A stretch of DNA of 22,768 nt from Magnetominusculus dajiuhuensis. GTDB lineage: Bacteria > Nitrospirota > Thermodesulfovibrionia > Thermodesulfovibrionales > Magnetobacteriaceae. The translations under genes and the position numbers were made by a program. Below, in pieces: positions 15,417 through 22,150 of this stretch. The notes under the pieces were generated by a model. It made no database searches, was not told the origin of the DNA, and saw only the letters and a program-made list of their open reading frames with translations. Where the stretch lies: the NCBI RefSeq assembly GCF_046044395.1, contig NZ_JBJUSG010000050.1:1-22768 (forward strand). The letters run 5' to 3'. Each line of letters starts with the position of its first letter. The stretch's first letter is position 1.

Positions 15417-16109
15417 ATGAGAAGCGATGGAGAATTATCATTACCACCACTCAAGAGTTTTGGAAGCATCACTGAAATAAAGAAGGAGTGTATGGACGCA
15501 GTAAACGAAGCTGGTTTTGCTTTGTACAGTATTATAGTCTACGATGACCCTCTTTTAGGAGTAGGAGCAGTTCTCAACGATACGCGATATTTGCGTCAGA
15601 TAGATCCAATTACTGGAATGCACCAGCGTATTTATTTCATTCCAGATGAGTTGAATTACTTAACTGTTGAGAAAGAGAATGGTTTATCCCACGATGAAAG
15701 AAAAGCTCTGATCGGCATAATGGAAAATGGAGGGGACACTCTATCGAACAATAATTTAACAGTTAAAGCAGTATTTGAACTTGGCGATAGTGTTGCGTCA
15801 CCGTTTATAATATATTTTCTGGTAGTGAAGGATGAAGAGCTGGTTCGTTACTATGTATGCAAGCTAAATGGTCAGGTTAGTAGAGATAACGCTTATGTAG
15901 AGCTGAAATCATTCCTCGGAAATGCAGCAAAAGCCCTTGATAAAATATATAAGGAAGAAGGTAATGAACTAAATAGTAATCAACTATGGTGCAGGTTTGG
16001 ACAAGAGTTAGAGTTATATAAAATAAAAGGTGCTATCACGGATGTAAAGGAATTTATAAAGAAAAATTGGTCAGGAATATTAGGTTTACTGATATCCCTA
16101 TGTAAATAG
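15417..16109 (+). CDS. Uncharacterised protein, third gene of the AT-rich cassette
   Basis: 230 aa, ATG 15417 preceded by GAAGGAG about 8 nt upstream and 25 nt after the large gene, so the same transcript is likely. It looks like a compact alpha/beta protein: an opening helix (SITEIKKECMDAVNEAGF), several beta-like segments (ALYSIIVYDD; SPFIIYFLVVKDEELVRYYVCKL), a long helix, and a hydrophobic end WSGILGLLISL (about 218-228) that could be a short membrane-touching helix. No catalytic motif stands out. AT-rich codon use matches the large gene. I do not recognise the family. Confidence 0.72.
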   Translation: MRSDGELSLPPLKSFGSITEIKKECMDAVNEAGFALYSIIVYDDPLLGVGAVLNDTRYLRQIDPITGMHQRIYFIPDELNYLTVEKENGLSHDERKALIGIMENGGDTLSNNNLTVKAVFELGDSVASPFIIYFLVVKDEELVRYYVCKLNGQVSRDNAYVELKSFLGNAAKALDKIYKEEGNELNSNQLWCRFGQELELYKIKGAITDVKEFIKKNWSGILGLLISLCK

Positions 16110-16503
16110 AGATCCTACATGATGCATATAAGCGGTAGAAATCCCAACAATAGCTGAAACATGTTTATAGAAGTGATTGATTGGCTTGTTTTCAACCCAT
16201 GAGGCCGTCTCGGTTGATAAGTCTGCCCTGTCGTAGTTATCGTTGCGCGGGTACTTGCTTTCCTGTATTTGCCATAGTTCGGGGTCAGTGCCGTTGGCCT
16301 TTCTTCTGTACGCTGTTAAAAACCTTCACTGGCGGTGACTGCCCCAAAAGCAGCAGCCGTATGTGCTCATCAAGTTTTGCAATACTGCCAGCAATCTCAG
16401 CAAAACTTGACAATTCATGGTGATTTGTGAAAGAATTCAAATAGCGGTGTGTGTAACGGTGCTGCATGTCAGTGTTTACAGCCTGGCAGACAATGCCTCT
16501 TCA
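16098..16503 (-). pseudogene. Frameshifted remnant of an unrecognised protein gene
   Basis: Two overlapping minus-strand frames each read like real protein and join near 16300-16325. The upstream frame (from 16500) gives NHHELSSFAEIAGSIAKLDE then HIRLLLLGQSPPVKVFN. The next frame continues TAYRRKANGTDPELWQ, then YPRNDNYDRADLSTETASWV and KPINHFYKHVSAIVGIS, and runs without a stop to TAG 16098. A single frameshift would fuse them into about 130 residues. I do not recognise the family. The C-terminal end runs into the tail of the AT-rich cassette, as if the cassette's arrival cut it. Apart from this I see nothing in the 450-bp gap 16110-16560. Confidence 0.45.
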
Positions 16504-16560
16504 CAGGGGGATTCAGATAGAGGGATTTTATTATAATTGCGGTTTTAAGGAGGAAATCAA

Positions 16561-17046
16561 ATGGTAAAGTTAGAAGAGATTACATCGTTTGTGTCGTCGT
16601 TTATAGACAAGTATTTTGGGCCTGAGACGATATGGCCCGGCATCACCGAAGAGGTGCGCAAGGCAGGTCTAAAGGTTGTTGATATAGCACAATCTGTCTA
16701 TGATACCTCGGTGAAGGCAATATCGGGGCAATGTGAAAAATCCAATACCGGTGTGCAGAGCACTGATGAGCAGCGATGCCACTGCCACACGGCGAAAGAG
16801 ACTACACAACCAGAGATTTCACAAAAAGTAGACGACGCCACCCCAATGGTTGACATACCAAAAGCTGAAACGCTCAAGGTGGAAGAGCCAGCTCGCAAGA
16901 CCACCGACGCACCCACACCCGGCAACGCCGATACCGTAAAACCACCGGCACGCAAGCCGCGCGCGAAGAGAGACCCCGGCACCGACGCCACAAGGACTAA
17001 ATCCACCGAACCTAAAGCGGCCAGAACGAGGAAGCCTAAGACCTAA
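16561..17046 (+). CDS. Small protein: amphipathic N-terminal half, Lys/Pro/Thr-rich tail
   Basis: 161 aa, ATG 16561 with AAGGAGG 7 nt upstream and TATAAT at 16532-16537 as a likely -10 box. Residues 1-55 form helical, amphipathic segments (LEEITSFVSSFIDKYFG; EEVRKAGLKVVDIAQSVYD). A short CEKS...CHCH patch follows. From about residue 75 the chain is low-complexity and turns strongly basic (KPPARKPRAKRD; KAARTRKPKT), like histone-H1 or phasin-type tails. Nucleic-acid or surface binding is possible but not shown. It converges with the 50-aa Cys protein, the two stops overlapping. Confidence 0.75.
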   Translation: MVKLEEITSFVSSFIDKYFGPETIWPGITEEVRKAGLKVVDIAQSVYDTSVKAISGQCEKSNTGVQSTDEQRCHCHTAKETTQPEISQKVDDATPMVDIPKAETLKVEEPARKTTDAPTPGNADTVKPPARKPRAKRDPGTDATRTKSTEPKAARTRKPKT

Positions 17047-17195
17047 TCTTCCTTGTCTTTGATGGAGATGTCCTTTTTGATGGAAATGTCCTTAACGAAG
17101 TCGGCACAACGCATGTCTTTGCCGCTTATGAGGAATTTTTTCTTGCAATCTCCCCTCCACGCGCATACGCTGCAGATGGTATCGGTTTCAGCCAT
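17043..17195 (-). CDS. 50-aa four-cysteine protein, probable metal-binding
   Basis: ATG 17195 to TAG 17043 encodes 50 residues: ETDTICSVCAWRGDCKKKF, then GKDMRCADFVKDISIKK and a charged end. C8, C11, C17 and C30 form a CxxC-x5-C-x12-C pattern fit for one zinc or Fe-S site. The CSVCAWRGDC...CADF pattern with a basic linker resembles small Cys4 proteins seen near metabolic genes in Nitrospirota and Deltaproteobacteria (recalled, not checked). The RBS is weak (AGGG about 10 nt upstream). It lies 43 nt after the alcohol dehydrogenase stop and could be the last gene of that operon. Confidence 0.62.
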   Translation of the reverse strand: MAETDTICSVCAWRGDCKKKFLISGKDMRCADFVKDISIKKDISIKDKED

Positions 17196-17238
17196 TTGCG
17201 GCTGCCCTGTTGTGCGTCATGTTTTTGCACCCCTCATT

Positions 17239-18426
17239 TTATAACCTCTCAGAAAGAATAGACTTGATTTCGTCTTTGCTAAGCCTTATAGGGCTCTCTT
17301 TATTTGACGCGGCGGCGGCAAGTTTCTCCAGATGATATTGCTTTATGCCAAATTCGCCAAGTCTCCGCATTTTCAATGTCTCTGTCCAGTGGCTAAGTTT
17401 TTCCATCAGGGCATCAAGGGCAGGGTCTACCGCCGCGTCGCCGGTTATCAATGAGCCGATATCAGCATATTTTTGGAGGGCTGCCGGGCCAGTGGCCCTC
17501 AGGGCTGCGATATTGGCCCTCGTTGCCGTCCCTACCATCGTCCCGCAAATGACCCCGTGGGGTATGTCAAAACAGGCACCTACCGTGGACGCCAGCCCGT
17601 GGACAACCCCAAGCCCCGCGTTTGCAAGCGTTATCCCCGATATTGCCGCCGCATATGACATCGCGCTTTTGGCTTTAATATCCTTTGTGTTTACCGCCGC
17701 CTCCAGATTTTCTATGACAAGCCTGAGTGCCCCAATGGCAAGTGAATCGGTCATAGGCGAGGCCGACACCGACACGTATGACTCCATGAGCTGCGTAAAG
17801 GCATCCATTGCACAGGCCGCCGCCACATCAGGCGGGCATGACAGCGTAAGCTCAGGGTCTATCAGAGCTATGTCGGGGACGAAATTGTCGTGGCGCAGGG
17901 ATTTCTTAAACCCATCAGCCCCAACACGGCTTAGGACGGCGTTTTTCGTTGCCTCGCTCCCCGTCCCGGATGTTGTTGGCACCGCGGTGAAAGGGATTTT
18001 AATGCCGCTGTGTGCCGCCTTTGCTCCAACGCCTTCAAGGTAATTAAAAACACCTTCACCAAGGGGAAGCATTGCCGATATGGCCTTTGCGCCGTCTATC
18101 ACGCTGCCGCCGCCTATGCCCACAACGGAGTCAATGCCACGACCGCCAAACAGGGAAACCGCGGCGTCAACCATCTCAGGCGAAGGCTCACCGGTTATTT
18201 GAAATATATAGTACTTAATTCCATCTTTTCGCAGCGAACTCAGCAGATTATCAAGCCTGCCCGCGCTCTTTAACGATGACCCTCCGGTTACGATTAGCGC
18301 CGTCTTGCCTGGTCTGAAGACGAGCTTGGGAAGCGTACTAAACACCCCCGCGCCAAAGTATATCGCCGGAGTCCTGGCAAAATTAAAGGTCTGCGGGATT
18401 ACCACTGTGACCTGTCCACCGGACAT
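17239..18426 (-). CDS. Iron-type (group III) alcohol dehydrogenase family protein
   Basis: A 395-aa Fe-ADH/DHQ-synthase-fold oxidoreductase. NAD(P) binding: GIGGGSVIDGAKA (103-115) and PTTSGTGSEAT (150-160). Metal site: D208 in CAMDAFTQLMESYVS, H276 in GVVHGLAS, H290 in FDIPHGVICGTM. The usual second ligand (His in GMDALTHAIE) is Q212 here. The same Q occurs in a subgroup of the family, so the metal site may be altered rather than dead. Substrate unknown. ATG 18426 overlaps the end of the LsrG-like gene by 28 nt; a GTG at 18405 is an alternative start. The two genes are surely co-transcribed. Confidence 0.9.
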   Translation of the reverse strand: MSGGQVTVVIPQTFNFARTPAIYFGAGVFSTLPKLVFRPGKTALIVTGGSSLKSAGRLDNLLSSLRKDGIKYYIFQITGEPSPEMVDAAVSLFGGRGIDSVVGIGGGSVIDGAKAISAMLPLGEGVFNYLEGVGAKAAHSGIKIPFTAVPTTSGTGSEATKNAVLSRVGADGFKKSLRHDNFVPDIALIDPELTLSCPPDVAAACAMDAFTQLMESYVSVSASPMTDSLAIGALRLVIENLEAAVNTKDIKAKSAMSYAAAISGITLANAGLGVVHGLASTVGACFDIPHGVICGTMVGTATRANIAALRATGPAALQKYADIGSLITGDAAVDPALDALMEKLSHWTETLKMRRLGEFGIKQYHLEKLAAAASNKESPIRLSKDEIKSILSERL

Positions 18427-18713
18427 ATTACCTTGTGCGGCGTGCCTTTACGGGGTCTGGCCATCATTGGGCCGACCGTGTCTTTCCATTTATTGTAGTG
18501 AGGGGTTTCCTTATGCGCCTTTGAGGCGTCCCCGGATTCGTATGCCTCATAGAGGAGAAATTGTGTAGGGTCTGCGGCGCTCTGAAGGATGTCGAATCTC
18601 ATATTGCCAGGCTCTTTAACCGACGCCTCATGGTTTTCCCTGACAGCCTCAATAAACGCGTCTATATGTTCAGGTTTAACATGTACCTCAACCACCGTGA
18701 CTATCATATTCAT
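18399..18713 (-). CDS. Antibiotic-biosynthesis-monooxygenase-fold protein, LsrG-like
   Basis: A 104-aa single ABM (dimeric alpha-beta barrel) domain. It follows LsrG closely: VEVHVKPEHIDAFIEAVREN, then EPGNMRFDILQ, LLYEAYESGDAS, AHKETPHYNKW and PMMARPRKG. LsrG isomerises the phosphorylated autoinducer AI-2 product in E. coli; other members oxidise quinols or act on small carbonyl compounds. No lsr transport or kinase genes are in the window, so a role in AI-2 turnover is unproven. ATG 18713 lies close (4 nt) behind AGGAGG; an ATG two codons on has better spacing. First gene of the pair with the Fe-ADH. Confidence 0.82.
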   Translation of the reverse strand: MNMIVTVVEVHVKPEHIDAFIEAVRENHEASVKEPGNMRFDILQSAADPTQFLLYEAYESGDASKAHKETPHYNKWKDTVGPMMARPRKGTPHKVICPVDRSQW

Positions 18714-19132
18714 AAACCTCCTCGCCCATTATATCAATGCGGCGGTGGATATTTCAATCTGTGGGTCATAATTGTCACAGCAAAGTAGAAATGTCCTATC
18801 CGGTTAATAATAATAGCTCATATCCGGTTAAGATATCCAGCCCAAATACAGCAATTCTCGATGAAGGTAAAGATAGCACTGGTATTGTGCATAGCATGTC
18901 TGTAAATATAGTAAGTATGTAGTTATAGGGATGTGATATTGGATAGATTCCCTTTGAGAATGTTTTTTTCAATGAGGATAGGGGTCAATTTTATTTGATG
19001 AACTGCTAAAAAACAAATGCTATCATTCCTGCATCTGCTGCTTGCGTTATGCAAGCAATTTTGATACCTCTTGACACCTGATGATACGAAATGATACCTT
19101 ACAATTAACACCAAATCAACAAGTTACAGCAT
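18714..19132. other. Gene-free AT-rich gap before tRNA-Sec with IS-end-like direct repeats
   Basis: No convincing gene. Direct repeats TATCCGGTTAA at 18797-18807 and 18821-18831 follow tgtcacagcaaagtagaaat (18774-18793) and the word gtcc, a 'TAGAAATGTCC' wording typical of IS21/IS481-type ends. This may be a relic IS terminus. TGCTTGC-gttat-GCAAGCA (19039-19057) is a 7-bp hairpin. TTGACA at 19071-19076, about 57 nt before tRNA-Sec, may be its -35 box, but no clean -10 box at the right distance is visible. Confidence 0.35.
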
Positions 19133-19230
19133 GGGAGTGCATGGGGTTCTGGTGTCCCTCCCGGACTTCAAATCCGGTGTTTCCTGCCAAAAGCGGGAAG
19201 GGTGGGTTCGATTCCCACACGCTCCCGCCA
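19133..19230 (+). tRNA. selC: tRNA-Sec (anticodon TCA)
   Basis: 98 nt with encoded CCA (19228-19230). The acceptor GGGAGTG (19133-19139) pairs with CGCTCCC; the anticodon arm is CCGGA-CTTCAAA-TCCGG with TCA at 19168-19170; the long variable arm is TTCCTGC-caaaa-GCGGGAA; the T arm is GTGGG-TTCGATT-CCCAC. The size, the TCA anticodon and the long variable arm identify a selenocysteine tRNA. The host therefore reads UGA as Sec in some mRNAs and should have selA, selB and selD elsewhere. Confidence 0.95.
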
Positions 19231-19415
19231 AGATATTATTAAATATCAAGGACTTAATCTCTCGTACCCCTCAAAAAAAACCGTCACCATGCCGTCACCA
19301 GCCTTTTTTGATATAACTATGCGGCCAATTTTGCAAATCTTAACAGGCGATTTTGCAAAAATTCCTTATTCCGTCAATATCCTGGTGTTTTCACCTAAAC
19401 CAACCAGCCTCCATA

Positions 19416-19646
19416 TCAATAATTCCTGATGAACAGCTCCACCACCTCTTTCTTGTGACTCATGTTGCATGTGGTTTCGACCTCCTCTATGGTAAACTCG
19501 CTGTAGAGCTGCCTTATATAGTCAACATTGTTTATGGACATGATACACTTGCCCTGTATCACCGCCAACACGTCTCTTAGTTTTTCAAAATCATCACGGT
19601 AGAAGGTATTCTTACCGTAATCAGTCTCATTCCCATAATAAGGAGG
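19416..19646 (-). pseudogene. C-terminal fragment of a D12-class (Dam-type) adenine-N6 DNA methyltransferase
   Basis: The minus-strand frame from 19646 to the stop at 19416 reads PPYYGNETDYGKNTF, DDFEKLRDVLAVIQGK, IMSINNVDYIRQLY, FTIEEVETTC and KKEVVELFIRN. This is the last ~75 residues of a D12 methyltransferase, beginning inside the catalytic DPPY motif. The D codon is replaced (TCC at 19647-19649) and everything upstream of it is IS3-like sequence, so the SAM-binding N-terminal half is gone. The frame stays open into the IS sequence by chance. It cannot be active. Confidence 0.82.
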
Positions 19647-19651
19647 GGAAG

Positions 19652-19947
19652 ATGGAGAAAGACATATTAAAAAAATCGGCAGCGTACTTTGCGAAGAAGT
19701 CGCAGCGAGGTGCGCGATGATAGAGAAATTGCGGCTCCGGTATCCAGTGCCTTTTCTTAAGCGGGTATTGAAAGTATCAGCCATTGGATATTACGCATGG
19801 CATGACAGGTAACCCTCGATGCGCGCAAAAGAGGATACTCCACCGGAGATATATATACTGACGGCGCACAAGCAGACAAGGGGTACAGATGAGCCTGAGA
19901 GTCTGAATATATCTTCATATTTGACAGATGCCGTGGCGGGTATGTAA
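19652..19947 (+). pseudogene. IS3-family transposase remnant (orfA end / orfB start)
   Basis: 19652-19720 reads MEKDILKKSAAYFAKK... to TGA, the C terminus of an IS3 OrfA (usual ERDILKKAxAFFAKE). ATG 19717 overlaps that stop (ATGA) and opens OrfB: IEKLRLRYPVPFLKRVLKVS, then AIGYYAWHDR, a stop at 19810-19812, and in the same frame SMRAKED...LTAHKQTRGTDEPE up to 19945-19947, matching the usual RAREDxxLxxxIxxxHxxSRGTYG. The DDE catalytic domain is absent. It is a dead fragment whose left edge coincides with the break in the methyltransferase. Confidence 0.8.
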
Positions 19948-20007
19948 ATATATTTGAAAATAATGTTAATATAGACGGAGGTTGGCAGTGGGTTGTACTG
20001 TGGAACG

Positions 20008-20091
<84 letters not shown>

Positions 20092-20127
20092 TCCAGTAAA
20101 TACGCCGGTTTCCAGAGATTCAGCCAC

Positions 20128-21222
20128 TTACTTTACCATCCTTAAATTTCCGACTGTGCCCGTAATTGTGCCCAACTGTGCCTGAAGGGTGTCCTCTTTC
20201 TCTTGCAGCATACCGGATACCTTCATAGACGCATTGATTAAGTCGTCTTCATTGACGATGTTGTAGCGGTCAAACACTGAACGGGTTTTATGTCCGCTTA
20301 TCTTCATGGCTATTTTCTCTGGTATCAAGGCATGTGTCATGTTCCGTACCGCTGACCGCCTCAAGTCGTGGAATATAAACCGACGTGTTAGCCCTGCATT
20401 CTTAATGGCAGCTTCCCACGCACCCCTGAAATCCTTAATCGGCTTTCCTTCCCTGAAAAACACGTAAGGGCATTCAGGGTACATAGAATCCCTCAGCTTC
20501 CTCTGTTGCAAGATAACCTCGTATAGTTCGCCGACTAATGGCACAACTCTTGAGTCGTTGTTTTTTGTAGTTCCGGCATCGAGCGTTATCTTCTTTTCAA
20601 AAACATTGGTCTGCATCCACTGCAATGAAAGAATTTCACCAATTCTTAGACCTGTGTAATAACCTATAACAAAAACTGGTCTAAGATAGTCCGGCAACGC
20701 TTCCCTCATTCTCAGAAACTCGTCATGTTCAAAGAATCCAGTACGCACGTTGTTTTCCTTGAGCATGGGGATATACGGTATTTGGTGCACCTTTGGAGGC
20801 GTCTGCTTTGCTCCTATGGAAAACATCCTCTTTAGCGCCGCAAGTTCTCTATTGATAGTTGCGTTGGTTAATCCTTCCTTCTGCCTTGAGACAACATAAG
20901 TCTTGACCTTGTCGCTTGTGATTTCGATTGCCTTAAACCCTTCAAAGTATCGCGTGAGATTTCTAACGCTAAGCTCCGCCCTATCGAGTGATTTCCTGCC
21001 ATTCATTTTATAATCAGACAGGAAGCCCTCAGCAAGCTCTTCAAAGCGGATACGCTCAACCCTTAAACCTGTAAACTTGCCCTCAGCTATAGTGCCTTCT
21101 CGAAGTTTCAGTAGTCTTTTGGCTTCGCCTTCTTTTGACGAATTAGAACTTTCACGATAAGACTTACCGCTTCGATAATACTTAATCCAGTAAACATCTC
21201 CTCGTTTATAAATACTGCCCAT
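20128..21222 (-). CDS. int: Tyrosine recombinase / phage-type integrase of the tRNA-Leu island
   Basis: The start ATG 21222 (AAGGAGG 5 nt upstream) gives 364 aa. N-terminal arm-binding domain GSIYKRGDVYWIKYYRSGKS; core-binding SAM-like domain about 60-150; catalytic domain with R193 (TGLRIGEIL), K220 (TTKNNDSR), H285-x-x-R288 (FHDLRRSAVR), H311 (SGHKTR) and nucleophile Y320 (FDRYNI). All six catalytic residues are present, so it is probably active. The gene ends beside tRNA-Leu and starts two bases after the xre stop. It would integrate the element extending to the right at the tRNA 3' end. Confidence 0.94.
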   Translation of the reverse strand: MGSIYKRGDVYWIKYYRSGKSYRESSNSSKEGEAKRLLKLREGTIAEGKFTGLRVERIRFEELAEGFLSDYKMNGRKSLDRAELSVRNLTRYFEGFKAIEITSDKVKTYVVSRQKEGLTNATINRELAALKRMFSIGAKQTPPKVHQIPYIPMLKENNVRTGFFEHDEFLRMREALPDYLRPVFVIGYYTGLRIGEILSLQWMQTNVFEKKITLDAGTTKNNDSRVVPLVGELYEVILQQRKLRDSMYPECPYVFFREGKPIKDFRGAWEAAIKNAGLTRRFIFHDLRRSAVRNMTHALIPEKIAMKISGHKTRSVFDRYNIVNEDDLINASMKVSGMLQEKEDTLQAQLGTITGTVGNLRMVK

Positions 21223-21223
21223 G

Positions 21224-21442
21224 CTAACCTCCTTTTTCATTTTCGTTTTCGTGCCCTTTGTTTATTGTCTCACCTCCTTTTAATTCCAAGTATTTAAGGG
21301 CTAAATGCAGGAATTTTGGAATCTCCCGTACACCGCGCTCCCATCGGGAAACGGTAATGGGGATTACGCTCAGCGCCTTTGCCAGCGTTACTTGAGTATA
21401 GCCGTTATCAGCACGCCATTTTTTAAGCTCTTTCGGTGTCAT
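21224..21442 (-). CDS. Xre-family helix-turn-helix regulator
   Basis: With ATG 21442 it has 72 aa. TPKELKKWRADNGYTQVTLA is the first helix pair and ITVSRWERGVREIP the recognition helix of an HTH_3 domain. An ATG six codons upstream (21460) sits inside the promoter spacer, so it cannot serve if that promoter is used. It ends in tandem basic/acid residues and stops 2 nt before the integrase start, so both are translated together. A 7-bp-arm dyad in its promoter suggests autorepression, hence control of integrase. Confidence 0.85.
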   Translation of the reverse strand: MTPKELKKWRADNGYTQVTLAKALSVIPITVSRWERGVREIPKFLHLALKYLELKGGETINKGHENENEKGG

Positions 21443-21448
21443 ATCCTT

Positions 21449-21477
21449 ATAATAAGCCATTGGCTTACATTTGTCAA
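21449..21477 (-). promoter_or_regulatory. xre-int promoter with embedded operator dyad
   Basis: On the minus strand TTGACA (21472-21477), 17 bp, then TATTAT (21449-21454). The spacer holds the perfect dyad TAAGCCA-T-TGGCTTA (21453-21467), overlapping the edge of the -10 box. The ATG at 21442 lies 6 nt after the -10 box, so the transcript probably begins at the start codon. Confidence 0.68.
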
Positions 21478-21492
21478 GAGAAATTTTTATAA

Positions 21493-21711
21493 TTAATAAG
21501 AATATGTTGTTTTATTTCGCTCAATCCACAAATCCATATCGTTTACATCTAAGAGGATACGCCGCCCGTCCCTGATACAGGCTATCTTACCAGCCCATAT
21601 CATTTCGCGGATAGACCATACAGTACGGCCTAAATATTCTGAGGCTTCCCGTATGGAATACAGACGTTTCTTAACCCGCTCCGACGGATTCTTTATCCGT
21701 TGCGTCTTCAT
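21493..21711 (-). CDS. Xis/AlpA-like excisionase-family HTH protein
   Basis: 72 aa, ATG 21711 close behind AGAGGG. LYSIREASEYLGRTVWSIRE is the HTH_17 (MerR-like, excisionase family) fold, followed by GKIACIRDGRRILLDVNDMD as the wing and WIER. Such proteins bend DNA to direct excision or activate integrase genes. It lies just upstream of xre-int in the same direction, typical of an integration module. Confidence 0.8.
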   Translation of the reverse strand: MKTQRIKNPSERVKKRLYSIREASEYLGRTVWSIREMIWAGKIACIRDGRRILLDVNDMDLWIERNKTTYSY

Positions 21712-21834
21712 AGACCCTCTTGATACCTTGCTTCACAGATGGCTGTGCCCGAATTGTGCCTAAGATATTGATTCAATTTATCTCCTATTTGCATATCACG
21801 TAATTACCGCCCAGTGTGTCTGACACGCTTGACC

Positions 21835-21872
21835 ACCGCCAGACCTGCGATATTGCGCCGCTGGCGGTTTTT
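21835..21872 (+). terminator. Hairpin with T-tract, plus orientation
   Basis: ACCGCCAG (21835-21842) pairs with CTGGCGGT (21861-21868), an 8-bp stem with an 18-nt loop, followed by TTTTT (21868-21872). It has terminator form on the plus strand although no plus-strand gene is visible nearby. GTGTC-t-GACAC (21816-21826) lies next to it. The rest of 21712-21891 has no gene. Confidence 0.4.
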
Positions 21873-21891
21873 ATCGGCAAGCGCCATTTAT

Positions 21892-22104
21892 TTACTCCGT
21901 ATTTGCTGCCTTCCTTTCCTTATAGTAATCCAGCTGCTCAAGATAACTCCGATTGCTATCGAATAACCAGTTCCCGTCGTCCGGCACTGTCTCAGGTTTA
22001 GGTAATGTCGGCAAATCAACATCAAAGTTAGCAATCTCATTTGCAATGTCTTGACGTTGTGTTTTTATCTCAGCATAAACAGACTCAAGTGCTTCCTCAA
22101 TCAT
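21892..22104 (-). CDS. Small acidic protein of the island, function unknown
   Basis: 70 aa, ATG 22104 with GAGGT about 8 nt upstream. Two helical, acidic, coiled-coil-like stretches (MIEEALESVYAEIKTQRQD; SYLEQLDYYKERKA) flank a proline-rich link (DLPTLPKPETVPDDGNWLFD). The frame is open ~45 nt further upstream but offers no start codon. It follows the Toprim-like gene by 46 nt in the same direction. I do not recognise it. Confidence 0.6.
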   Translation of the reverse strand: MIEEALESVYAEIKTQRQDIANEIANFDVDLPTLPKPETVPDDGNWLFDSNRSYLEQLDYYKERKAANTE

Positions 22105-22150
22105 TTCGATTACCTCGTCAATCTTAGGACGGTGATATTCTATGATTGAA

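Noticed and set aside
17345..18043. 232-aa plus-strand frame
   Set aside because: Antisense to the iron-type dehydrogenase; low-complexity Ala/Ser composition typical of a shadow.
18737..18922. 61-aa plus-strand frame
   Set aside because: No RBS, no recognisable motif, and it covers the IS-end-like repeats.
19240..19316. Minus-strand GDGMVTVFFEGYERL peptide after tRNA-Sec as the tail of a decayed integrase
   Set aside because: The stretch is too short and carries no catalytic motif; only the position beside a tRNA suggests it.
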